Virus record (IMG/VR): IMGVR_UViG_3300009184_000149
Location: 1 to 29,297 of that record
Direction: 5' to 3' (one strand)
Length of the DNA: 29,297 bases
From: a virus
Both the position numbers and the translations under genes were made by a program. Below the pieces are notes generated by a model. That model worked only from the letters and a program-made list of their open reading frames with translations, was not told the DNA's origin and searched no databases. Below, one piece after another: positions 7,363-13,692 of the stretch; positions within the stretch are counted from its first letter, which is position 1; every line of letters starts with the position of its first letter.

Positions 7363-8565
7363 GTGGTCGAACGAAAGCACATGCAAAGCTGCTGCTGCAA
7401 AGGTTGCGAACTTGGCGACGACGACTTTAACCGCGCAGACGCTAACCCGCCAACTGGCTCCTGGTACGAGATAAGCGGCAATTGGGCGATCAGTGGGAAC
7501 AAACTGATCGACAATGGCGGTGCAGGCAAGCTGGCAACAACAATTTGCCACCCAGTATTGTACGATAAAGGAAGCTGGCGAGCTGACTTCGATTTAGTCG
7601 AGTGCAGAACACGCAGCACGTTTGTTGTCGGTGCAGGCGATCCAGGCACATCTCTCTATCGAGTCACGTTTGCTTTTGCTGGCATGGACACAGGAACGGC
7701 TACGATCACAGTTACCATCGAAGGAGACGAAACTGTATCCGCAGTTTACAATTGGCCTGGAGGATACAGCTCGGCAGACACGGTATCGGTGTTTGTGTGT
7801 TTCGAACCAGGCGGCGCATTACGGGCAATGGTGAAATCGGGCGGCTTTACTCCCATCTATGCGTCTGTTGGAAGTGCTGCTGGTGATAACTGCTATGTGG
7901 TTTCCAGTACCAACGTCGGCGGGTTCTTTTTTGTCCGAGGTGCGTTCGACAACTGGGCATACGAAGCGACAGCAATTGATAATATGGACTGTCCTGCTTG
8001 TGGTTGCTTGTGTCTTAAAGCGTACTATCCAGACAACAAGTACGAGCCTTTGGAATACAGTTGTTTCCCAGAAAACCTAAAGGCAATTTTTCAGCTAGTT
8101 ACCGCGCCGATTCCCGGCCTGACTTGCTACATCGACGATTTCGAAGTCGATCTAGCACAATTCGATTTCGGTCGCAACACCTGGAAGTCAGGAATACAAA
8201 CAGTCTGCCCCGGTATAACGTGGGATTTAACAGCAAGATGCGTTTACTACCAAGACCCAGACACAGGATTAACTTGGCGAACACTAACGCTAGAAATAAA
8301 CCGAATCGATGGCGCGTCTATCCTCACAATGTTTTATTGGACGGACTTGAATACGACAATTGGCGACACCACATCAGTCAAGTGGCCTGATTTCGATTTA
8401 TCAACCTGCGAACCGCTTTCGCTAGTCTACAAGTCAGTGGTGCCATACGTTACGGCAACCAGTTGTTACCCTTCCGGCGGTTGGAGGGCGTTTTGTTGCG
8501 ATCCGGATTTGTGCGGCGTTCCTGCTCCTGAAATTAAATGGCACGTTACGGTAGTACCAGCATGA
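7363..8565 (+). CDS. Cys-rich jelly-roll-like protein, candidate receptor-binding/fibre protein
   Basis: 400 residues from a GTG directly after the preceding stop; an ATG six codons in is an alternative start. The N-terminus has a CCCKGC cluster. Residues ~20-205 look like a concanavalin-type jelly roll ('DDDFNRADANPPTGSWYEIS', 'GNWAISGNKLIDNGGAGK', later 'VRGAFDNWAYEA'), a fold common in adhesion proteins. A second Cys-rich segment (CPACGCLCLK near 210) leads into a second beta domain. I count 21 Cys in 400 residues, which is striking for a virion protein. Its place at the end of the tail module suggests host recognition. Confidence 0.6.
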   Translation: MVERKHMQSCCCKGCELGDDDFNRADANPPTGSWYEISGNWAISGNKLIDNGGAGKLATTICHPVLYDKGSWRADFDLVECRTRSTFVVGAGDPGTSLYRVTFAFAGMDTGTATITVTIEGDETVSAVYNWPGGYSSADTVSVFVCFEPGGALRAMVKSGGFTPIYASVGSAAGDNCYVVSSTNVGGFFFVRGAFDNWAYEATAIDNMDCPACGCLCLKAYYPDNKYEPLEYSCFPENLKAIFQLVTAPIPGLTCYIDDFEVDLAQFDFGRNTWKSGIQTVCPGITWDLTARCVYYQDPDTGLTWRTLTLEINRIDGASILTMFYWTDLNTTIGDTTSVKWPDFDLSTCEPLSLVYKSVVPYVTATSCYPSGGWRAFCCDPDLCGVPAPEIKWHVTVVPA

Positions 8566-9803
8566 CAGTAACCAAATGCGAATGCACGCTAGCGGGCCAT
8601 TGCAAGCGACACAACGTCAGCAAGACCAAGCATCTGATTAAGCTGTGCCAAGAGCGTCCTGAGTTCTTCCACGCATGGGAAAACGGAACTGGACCAGGGC
8701 AACAATGGAGCCAATCCGACAAAGACGCACGAAGCAACATTGACGCGACTAGGGTAATGATTAACAGCGAACTTGCCGAAGCTGGCCGTAAGTGCTGGGA
8801 CGCTTTATTTTCTGGAGTCTTTACGCTTGCCGACTTGGAAGCATGGGAACTTACAATCCCTAAGTTTGGTTGTGATTGCAATTCGTTCTACAAAGAGTGG
8901 AAGGCGACAAATCCAGTTTGTTTCGATGGTTTTGGCGATGTTGATTTCGAATGGAAGTATCGATTGAAACAAGCAGTCAATGAAAAGCTGGGACACAAGC
9001 AAGCCACCAGCAACGAAGCACGCGACGAACGAATGACAGTTGAACGAGTTTCCGCGTACTGGCACTCAATTGGCAAACTGCCACCACTACAGAGCTATCT
9101 TCGCGCAGTCGAATGGCATTATCAATCTATCACACCAACAAAGCCTCGTTGTGTGCTGGTTCTAGCTCCAGACGACTGGACAAAATCACAACTGGAAATA
9201 ACCCGCAAAGGTTTCCAGCAATATGCGGCCAAGTGCGATGCGGATTACATCGAACTGACGCACGACGCTTTCCCATCGTGGCCAATGGCAAACAAGCTCA
9301 TACAGATTCCGAACGTAACGACCCACTACGAACAGACCGTTTATTTCGACTGCGATATTGTGGTTAAGCCATCAATGCCAAATCTGTTCGAGCAAGTGCC
9401 TACCCACCACTACGCAGCACAAAACGAACTGCCAACAATTTTAAAGCTGAAGTGCGAAGGACATTATTTTCAGCATTTTCCAAACCTTTTGGCTGTCGAT
9501 AAAGTGCCAAACGGCGGAGTGCTTGTTTTGCCACGCAACGCAGCAGCGTACACAGTTCCTAACGAGTCGATGGCCGAGGATTGGTGTGTGGATCAGTTCG
9601 TGCTTGCAAAGCAGCTACCCGCAGTTAACACGGTTTGGCTGGACGATCGCTACAACTGGGGCTGGATTCGCAAAGATTGGCAAGAAGGGTTGGACGATGC
9701 GTTTGCGATTCATCTTAACGGGGCAGTACCAGAAGATCGTATGAAATGGTTGCGAGAGTTGGCGGATCGATACTTTAGCGATTCAGCAACCGCTCAACCC
9801 TAG
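8562..9803 (+). CDS. Glycosyltransferase with N-terminal Cys/His module
   Basis: 413 residues from the ATG that overlaps the previous stop (ATGA); the frame is also open from an ATG at 8538. N-terminal part: CECTLAGHCKRHNVSKTKH, a likely metal-binding knot, then helical segments. C-terminal part (from ~195) is a GT-A-like transferase: 'RCVLVLAPDDWTKSQLEITRKG', 'YIELTHDAFPSWPMANKLI', and 'YEQTVYFDCDIVVKPSMPNLF' with DCD (263-265) as the DxD motif, followed by 'NGGVLVLPRN' and 'EDWCVDQFVL'. This resembles family-8-like transferases. It follows the presumed receptor-binding gene, so fibre or host-surface glycosylation is possible. Confidence 0.65.
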   Translation: MTVTKCECTLAGHCKRHNVSKTKHLIKLCQERPEFFHAWENGTGPGQQWSQSDKDARSNIDATRVMINSELAEAGRKCWDALFSGVFTLADLEAWELTIPKFGCDCNSFYKEWKATNPVCFDGFGDVDFEWKYRLKQAVNEKLGHKQATSNEARDERMTVERVSAYWHSIGKLPPLQSYLRAVEWHYQSITPTKPRCVLVLAPDDWTKSQLEITRKGFQQYAAKCDADYIELTHDAFPSWPMANKLIQIPNVTTHYEQTVYFDCDIVVKPSMPNLFEQVPTHHYAAQNELPTILKLKCEGHYFQHFPNLLAVDKVPNGGVLVLPRNAAAYTVPNESMAEDWCVDQFVLAKQLPAVNTVWLDDRYNWGWIRKDWQEGLDDAFAIHLNGAVPEDRMKWLRELADRYFSDSATAQP

Positions 9804-10026
9804 CTAAAGCAGCAGCAAGGCAAATGCAGACGCCAAGCTGATTACCCTGGTACGCAACCGCACAGCCAATCACGAAAACTACAGCACTAAGCAGCGAGCT
9901 TGAAACGTTAGCAGCAATTCCAAGTGCGGAAGTGTCTTTCTTACCAAGCAGGATCGCAATCTCTTCCAGTCGCTTTTCGGTCGCTTGTTGCGATGCCACC
10001 AAATCATCTATCGTTAATCGACTCAT
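9775..10026 (-). CDS. Small membrane protein, possibly holin-like
   Basis: 83 residues, ATG at 10026 preceded by a strong G-rich GGGGTGAG. A charged N-terminal helix (LTIDDLVASQQATEKRLEEIAILL) is followed by two hydrophobic segments (about 39-58 'NVSSSLLSAVVFVIGCAVAY' and 62-75 'LGVCICLAAALARV') and a basic end. Such a layout fits small phage membrane proteins including holins, but also accessory proteins. It is coupled to the upstream 34-residue gene (ATGA overlap) and its 3' end overlaps, antisense, the end of the glycosyltransferase by 29 bases. Confidence 0.55.
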   Translation of the reverse strand: MSRLTIDDLVASQQATEKRLEEIAILLGKKDTSALGIAANVSSSLLSAVVFVIGCAVAYQGNQLGVCICLAAALARVERLLNR

Positions 10027-10127
10027 CTCACCCCCCCCACTAACCACAGAACCAAGTAAGCCAAACAAAACACCACCAGCAAAACAAAGCTGGCGGCTAT
10101 ACGTTTGAGGAAATTCTCAGCGTCCAT
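10023..10127 (-). CDS. 34-residue single-span membrane peptide
   Basis: ATG at 10127 with AAGGTG upstream. The peptide has a short charged start (MDAENFLKR) and one hydrophobic span (IAASFVLLVVFCLAYLVLWLV), ending GGVR. Its stop overlaps the next start (10023-10026), so both products are translationally coupled. Tiny membrane peptides paired with a two-span protein are common in phage lysis or superinfection modules; nothing more specific can be said. Confidence 0.5.
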   Translation of the reverse strand: MDAENFLKRIAASFVLLVVFCLAYLVLWLVGGVR

Positions 10128-10156
10128 TGTAGCACCTTGGAATTTTTCGTGGTTCA

Positions 10157-10185
10157 AAAATAACGCCGTGCGCCGCGCAGTACAA
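10157..10185 (-). promoter_or_regulatory. Candidate sigma70-like promoter for the two small membrane genes
   Basis: Read on the minus strand: TTGTAC (-35 like), 17 bases, TATTTT (-10 like), about 30 bases before the ATG at 10127. Each hexamer matches the consensus at four of six positions, so this is a plausible but weak call. Confidence 0.3.
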
Positions 10186-10370
10186 CCACCAAAAAAACCT
10201 GCACTTTTGCGGGAATACAACACCCCTTGCGGGGGCATTTTCAACATCGGTATTCGCTTGGTTTCCAGCGTTTCTTTACCGGAAGCAGGATTTGAAACCC
10301 TGCACAACCCTGGTTGAACGCCCTCGGCGCAGTGCGCATCGCAGTACAAAAGGCGGCGCGCAGTGCGCAG
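10163..10370. repeat. GC-rich repeat zone at the left edge of the cassette array
   Basis: Two copies of GCGCAGTGCGCA (10327-10338 and 10358-10369), each able to fold as GCGC-AGT-GCGC, and two copies of CGCAGTACAA (10176-10185 and 10340-10349). A GTTGAAC box at 10313-10319 duplicates the box at 11364. The stretch 10128-10404 contains no gene that I can support. Confidence 0.5.
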
Positions 10371-10404
10371 TTTGTTTTAATCAGAGGGGTCGGAGAATAA
10401 TTGT

Positions 10405-11397
10405 TCAACGAATCGAATCCATTACCGCTGCGATGAACTCCGCAGCGACTTGCGGGACGATCGCGTTTCCCAATCCACGTATCTGAGCCACTCGCCCGGA
10501 TACCCCATGAGCCAACACACAAACACCGGGTTTAGTTGGCCTGGCTTTTCCGTCGCTGCATGGCAACCATTCAACGCCGTCCCAATGGCTTGATCCCGCA
10601 GGCAGGCTGCTCCGGTCCCTTTGCGGTTGACTCGGTTCGCATCGAACCCGCCCGCCGCTTCTGACGCTTTGGGCGTTGCCCAACCAGCTGCCATGTTTAT
10701 CGTTGATGCTCGGTTCGCTCCGCTCTCTCGCTGCCAACCTTCCCCGTGGTCGATGCCCCTTGTCGCTGCGTTCGCGTCCGGCGTTGGCCATCCGGCCAAC
10801 ATCGCCACTTCGTTCAACGGTCGCGAGTTCTTGCAGTGTTGGTTGCTCTTGCCGTTCTTCCAATCGCGAGCCGCTGCGGTGGGCCACCCAGAACAGTCTT
10901 TGGCGGATGTGCGGCGCACCGACGCCCGCAGCGCACAAATCGGCAGCCCCGACCGCATAGCCCAATGCTTCCAGGTCAGTGCGTACATCGGACAACCAAT
11001 TCCTTCCATCCTCTGACGCAACTTGCTCTCCAAAGATTGTTGCAGGGCGGCACTCGTGAATGAGACGCCGGAACTCCGGCCAAAGGTGTCGGTCGTCTTT
11101 GACTCCCTTTCGCTTGCCTGCGGCGCTGAATGGTTGGCAGGGGCAACTTCCGGTCCAAACGGTAGCATCATCTGGCCAACCGGCCATTTCGAGTGCGAGA
11201 GGCCATCCGCCGATACCGGCGAAGAAATGGCATTGGGTGAATCTGCTAACGTCATTGCCTGTTACGTCCTTGATTGAACGGTCATCTATGAAATCTATCT
11301 GCAACGGCAGGCACGATAACCAATGTGCTGCGTGCGGGTCGAACTCGTTCGCGTACACCGATCGTTGAACAATGTGTTGTTGCGGATTTGCCGGCAT
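10405..11397 (-). CDS. C5-cytosine DNA methyltransferase
   Basis: 330 residues with the full motif series: HFFAGIGG (58-64, motif I, AdoMet), WTGSCPCQPFS (81-91, catalytic C87), FGEQVAS (122-128; GEQ in place of ENV, usual for this phage subfamily), HIRQRLFWVA (163-172, motif VIII), and GLGNAIVPQVAAEF near the end (motif X). Between VIII and X is a variable recognition region with repeated 'MANAGRERSD'/'LGNAQS' units. It probably methylates phage DNA against host restriction; the target is unknown. Cassette logic suggests the native start may be the GTG giving VYANEFD at residue 14, inside the ORF. A second ORF overprints this gene. The gene fills one unit bracketed by GTTCAAC (10403) and GTTGAAC (11364). 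Confidence 0.92.
   Translation of the reverse strand: MPANPQQHIVQRSVYANEFDPHAAHWLSCLPLQIDFIDDRSIKDVTGNDVSRFTQCHFFAGIGGWPLALEMAGWPDDATVWTGSCPCQPFSAAGKRKGVKDDRHLWPEFRRLIHECRPATIFGEQVASEDGRNWLSDVRTDLEALGYAVGAADLCAAGVGAPHIRQRLFWVAHRSGSRLEERQEQPTLQELATVERSGDVGRMANAGRERSDKGHRPRGRLAARERSEPSINDKHGSWLGNAQSVRSGGRVRCEPSQPQRDRSSLPAGSSHWDGVEWLPCSDGKARPTKPGVCVLAHGVSGRVAQIRGLGNAIVPQVAAEFIAAVMDSIR
10422..11255 (-). CDS. ORF overprinted on the C5 methyltransferase (WPTP-repeat family)
   Basis: 277 codons in the +1 frame relative to the methyltransferase. It is not a random shadow: 'QQSLESKLRQRMEGIGCPMY', 'LTWKHWAMRSG', 'LRASVRRTS', several GWPT(P/A) units (e.g. AGWPTPDA, GWATPKAS) and 'GQLNPVFVCWLMGYPGEW' followed by 'SSRKS' are features of a phage protein family I recall as annotated in its own right. 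The WPTP units arise from the same bases that encode the 'ADA'/'ANA' repeats of the methyltransferase variable region. Start uncertain, no strong Shine-Dalgarno. Whether it is translated cannot be told from one sequence. Confidence 0.4.
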   Translation of the reverse strand: MTLADSPNAISSPVSADGLSHSKWPVGQMMLPFGPEVAPANHSAPQASERESKTTDTFGRSSGVSFTSAALQQSLESKLRQRMEGIGCPMYALTWKHWAMRSGLPICALRASVRRTSAKDCSGWPTAAARDWKNGKSNQHCKNSRPLNEVAMLAGWPTPDANAATRGIDHGEGWQRESGANRASTINMAAGWATPKASEAAGGFDANRVNRKGTGAACLRDQAIGTALNGCHAATEKPGQLNPVFVCWLMGYPGEWLRYVDWETRSSRKSLRSSSQR

Positions 11398-11454
11398 AGT
11401 CTTTTCTGATGGTTAAATCACTCGCGGCAAAACCGCAAAACACAAGCGTTACCA
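11364..11454. repeat. attC-like site E (cassette recombination site)
   Basis: Outer boxes GTTGAAC (11364-11370) and GTTACCA (11448-11454). Inner arms 11373-11393 and 11425-11444 pair over about 19 positions; the left arm has an unpaired G and, six pairs on, an A that is mismatched. The loop lies over the start of the C5 methyltransferase. The left box is the complement of the box at 10403, on the far side of that gene. Confidence 0.65.
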
Positions 11455-11458
11455 TGAC

Positions 11459-12310
11459 CTAGAACAACACGCCCTGGGTCAATCTCTCTTTGCTGATCTC
11501 GACATACTCCGGGTTCAACTCGATCCCGATGAATCGCCGTCCATTGTGCTTCGCCATCTTCGCGGTCGTTCCGCTCCCGCTAAACGGGTCTAGCACAATT
11601 TCACCTTCGTTTGACCAACTCTGTATGTGATCCCTTGCTAACGCTTCGGGAAAAATCGCTGGATGCTCAAACGCTATTTTGTCTTTGCTGCTGTGGTTGA
11701 ATCCGTTGGCAAATTCCCACACGTTCCCGCGCACGCCGTATTCTTTGACCTTTGCACCCGTTCGCATCGCCCATGATTCTTCAAGCGTTCCATCTGCTTT
11801 CCGCTGTGTCGATGCTCCGAGGCTTTGGCCTCCGTAATTGTTCTTTTTGTCCGCGATGAGGTTGACCGTTTTCGGTGCGCCTTTGGCGAAAACGTACATG
11901 TACTCAAACGTCGGATAGTATCGCGTCGTCTCTGGGAACTTCGCGACACGCTGATAAATCATCGTGTCATGCTGCTTCAATCCAATGCGGCGAAAAAACG
12001 CTGCTTGTTCTGCCGATGTTCCGGTTTCGCTGCCGTCTATCGTGGCATCGTTGACCACCCAAACAATCACGCCTCCAGGCTTGAGGATTCGTTTCAACTG
12101 CCACGCAACGCCGTAGAAATCCCACGAATGCCCACCATACGTTCGCAAATCGTCGTATGGTGGCGATGTGACAACTAGGTCGATGCAATCTCTTGGAAAC
12201 GATCCCATCACGTCGCAATTGTCGCCGCATATAATCTGGTCCAATGGCAACGCAGGCATGGTAACAATGTCATGCATCGGAGCACTCGATAACGTCGTTT
12301 GGTTTTGCAA
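11459..12310 (-). CDS. N4-cytosine / N6-adenine DNA methyltransferase
   Basis: 283 residues from a TTG seven bases after GAGGAG. TSPPY (48-52) is the catalytic motif IV and DPFSGSGT (from ~241) the AdoMet motif I, followed by 'GRRFIGIELNPEYVEISKERL'. Motif IV before motif I marks the beta class (PF01555 family). SPPY favours N4-cytosine but does not exclude N6-adenine. The frame is open back to 12340, and an ATG at 12259 sits right inside the cassette boundary box and may be the native start (MPALPLDQIICGDN). The product likely protects phage DNA. Boxes GTTACCA (11448) and TGGTAAC (12259) bracket the unit. Confidence 0.88.
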   Translation of the reverse strand: MQNQTTLSSAPMHDIVTMPALPLDQIICGDNCDVMGSFPRDCIDLVVTSPPYDDLRTYGGHSWDFYGVAWQLKRILKPGGVIVWVVNDATIDGSETGTSAEQAAFFRRIGLKQHDTMIYQRVAKFPETTRYYPTFEYMYVFAKGAPKTVNLIADKKNNYGGQSLGASTQRKADGTLEESWAMRTGAKVKEYGVRGNVWEFANGFNHSSKDKIAFEHPAIFPEALARDHIQSWSNEGEIVLDPFSGSGTTAKMAKHNGRRFIGIELNPEYVEISKERLTQGVLF

Positions 12311-12349
12311 TGTTTTTCTCCTCGTGCCCGATGATGACAAGCGTTATGC
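12259..12349. repeat. attC-like site D
   Basis: Boxes TGGTAAC (12259-12265) and GTTATGC (12343-12349). Arms 12269-12285 (17 nt) and 12324-12338 (15 nt) pair perfectly except for two extra bases in the left arm, a G and, six pairs later, an A. The loop (12286-12323) holds the GAGGAG and TTG start used by the downstream methyltransferase. Confidence 0.75.
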
Positions 12350-12763
12350 GGATGGTTTGCGTGCGTTGATTCGACGAAAAAACGCTTCATCCTTCCGACC
12401 AAAATTCCGCCCTGGCCTACACAGCCAAATGTAATAACACTCCACAAACTCCAAAACTTCCTCGTCTTCAAATTGAATCCAGCTTATTTCATCCCCGTCT
12501 TCAATTGCGTGATGGTGTATCCACTTTGTTCCGCCTAATCGATGTGCTAAATCATTTGATTTTCCCACATACTCAATTCTTCCCTCGTTGTGCAGGAAAT
12601 AGATGGCTGCAATACCCGGGATGTATATATCAAAAACGCTTCCGAACGGTGCAGGCGGATCTGGATACCGGGCTAACTCTGCGAACAATTCATGCTTTTG
12701 TAGTGGCCGCGAATCCACATAACAACGCGATGGACCCAAGCCCTCATTACTGTCTGTACTCAT
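12344..12763 (-). CDS. GIY-YIG nuclease-domain protein
   Basis: 139 residues, ATG at 12763 behind AAAGGAG. Residues ~50-125 form a GIY-YIG domain: 'GIAAIYFL' (first Tyr), 'RIEYVGKSNDLAHRL' (second Tyr and the Arg), 'VLEFVECYYI' (Glu) and 'RPGRNFG' (Asn). All usual catalytic positions appear filled, so nuclease activity is plausible. GIY-YIG proteins include homing and restriction endonucleases; beside two methyltransferases it might be part of a modification/exclusion set. The ATG lies in the loop of the neighbouring attC-like site; a GTG at 12718 just inside the cassette edge is an alternative start (124 residues). Stop TAA lies in the GTTATGC box of site D. Confidence 0.75.
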   Translation of the reverse strand: MSTDSNEGLGPSRCYVDSRPLQKHELFAELARYPDPPAPFGSVFDIYIPGIAAIYFLHNEGRIEYVGKSNDLAHRLGGTKWIHHHAIEDGDEISWIQFEDEEVLEFVECYYIWLCRPGRNFGRKDEAFFRRINARKPSA

Positions 12764-12805
12764 CTTCGAATCTCCTTTCGGGCTGGGTCATCGCCAGCGT
12801 TATGC
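12717..12805. repeat. attC-like site C
   Basis: Boxes ACATAAC (12717-12723) and GTTATGC (12799-12805). Arms 12727-12743 (17 nt) and 12780-12794 (15 nt) pair fully except for an extra G and an extra A in the left arm, about six pairs apart. The loop carries AAAGGAG and the ATG of the GIY-YIG gene. Confidence 0.75.
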
Positions 12806-12808
12806 CGA

Positions 12809-13180
12809 TCAAGCGGTCAGCATGTAAATGACTCGTCTGTCCAATACTGGTGGCATCAGGTTGTAGCTCATTCGAAACATCGCGTCGTCGATCACGTAGA
12901 AAACCATCTCGCGTTCTTCGGTGATGATGCCAGCGTAAACCAACCACTCAAAATCCTCTGGACCGTACTCAACGAACCGTTCTTTGACGATGATTTCCTC
13001 TTTTGCAACCGCCTTGCCGTTGGGGAGCTTATACCGGCCAGATGGCTTGTCGCGTTCCATATGCGGGTTGGTTCGAACTCGAAATTCTGCAAACATCGAT
13101 CCTGGTTTGTCGAACTGCCCACGGTCGAGCTTGGCTTTCACTGCTTCCCAATTTGCGGGATGACAAACTATTAACGGCAT
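12809..13180 (-). CDS. Hypothetical cassette protein (123 residues)
   Basis: ATG at 13178-13180 lies in the boundary box of site B (GTTATGC read on the minus strand), as expected for the first codon of a gene cassette. The frame is open from a TTG at 13195. Not recognised. Sequence is mixed alpha/beta ('MPLIVCHPANWEAVKAKLDRGQFDK', 'EEIIVKERFVEYGPEDFEWLVYAGIITEEREMVFYVIDD') with no metal or nucleotide motif and no membrane span. Ends four bases before the next boundary box. Confidence 0.6.
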   Translation of the reverse strand: MPLIVCHPANWEAVKAKLDRGQFDKPGSMFAEFRVRTNPHMERDKPSGRYKLPNGKAVAKEEIIVKERFVEYGPEDFEWLVYAGIITEEREMVFYVIDDAMFRMSYNLMPPVLDRRVIYMLTA

Positions 13181-13267
13181 AACAATCCAATGCAACGAAG
13201 TTGCGGTTAAGGTTTACTCTCAATGGTGAATCAACGGGCCGCAACTCGTTGATTGGAAACGTTAGGT
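13177..13267. repeat. attC-like site B
   Basis: Boxes GCATAAC (13177-13183) and GTTAGGT (13261-13267). The left arm CCAATGCAACGAAGTTGCGG (13187-13206) pairs with the right arm 13239-13256 over 18 base pairs, leaving one G and, six pairs later, one A unpaired in the left arm. Confidence 0.8.
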
Positions 13268-13597
13268 GGATTTCCAAAGATCATCGATAGACTTTTCGTC
13301 TTGGTCTATGTATCCATCGTACATGTATGACTGGTGTTCCTCTTTCGGCAATCCGTCTTCAAGAACTTCTCCAGCGGTCCAGCAATCCAAAGCAGCGTAC
13401 TTGTGCATTCTCACTTTCCTTGGCGTTCTAATCAATTCTTCGGCTGTCTCGCAATCAACCGCGTTGTAGACACCGAAAACCAAGTATCCAGGGAAATCTA
13501 TACCATGCTTCGGCCATCGAATTTCCAAACCGTCGCACGGACCTCCTTCAAGATACACGATGGCCACAGGCTCCAAATTCTTATCGTCTTCACTCAT
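13262..13597 (-). CDS. Hypothetical cassette protein (111 residues)
   Basis: ATG at 13597 after AGGTGG, which lies in the boundary box of site A. Residues 10-30 'EPVAIVYLEGGPCDGLEIRWPK' resemble the 'GGP.DG' start of small planctomycete and actinobacterial hypothetical proteins; then 'GYLVFGVYNAVDCETAEELIRTP' and an acidic end. No enzymatic motif. The TAA stop (13264-13262) is formed by the GTTAGGT box of site B, a common arrangement for cassette genes. Confidence 0.6.
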   Translation of the reverse strand: MSEDDKNLEPVAIVYLEGGPCDGLEIRWPKHGIDFPGYLVFGVYNAVDCETAEELIRTPRKVRMHKYAALDCWTAGEVLEDGLPKEEHQSYMYDGYIDQDEKSIDDLWKST

Positions 13598-13603
13598 AAG
13601 ACC

Positions 13604-13692
13604 ACCTAACAAAAAAATGCACCGGAGTTGCCGTCCGGCTGTTTCCTCATTGACACTCACCGGCGGCAACCCGGTGATTTTGTCCGTTAAAG
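13604..13692. repeat. attC-like site A
   Basis: Boxes ACCTAAC (13604-13610) and GTTAAAG (13686-13692). The left arm AAAATGCACCGGAGTTGCCG (13614-13633) pairs with the right arm CGGCAACCCGGTGATTTT (13664-13681), leaving G and A unpaired with six pairs between. The integrase stop codon lies in the right box. This is the right end of the array. Confidence 0.8.

Noticed and set aside
10285-10303. T-arm-like stem GCAGG...CCTGC on the minus strand, suggesting a tRNA or tRNA-derived att site
   Set aside because: The loop is nine bases instead of seven, and no acceptor, D or anticodon arms fit around it.
10621-11368. Several long + strand ORFs opposite the C5 methyltransferase
   Set aside because: They are antisense shadows in GC-rich sequence; no family features or ribosome binding sites.
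12505-12831. 108-residue + strand ORF across cassettes, which would agree with the attC polarity
   Set aside because: No Shine-Dalgarno or family feature, it crosses a cassette boundary, and the opposite strand has a clear GIY-YIG domain.
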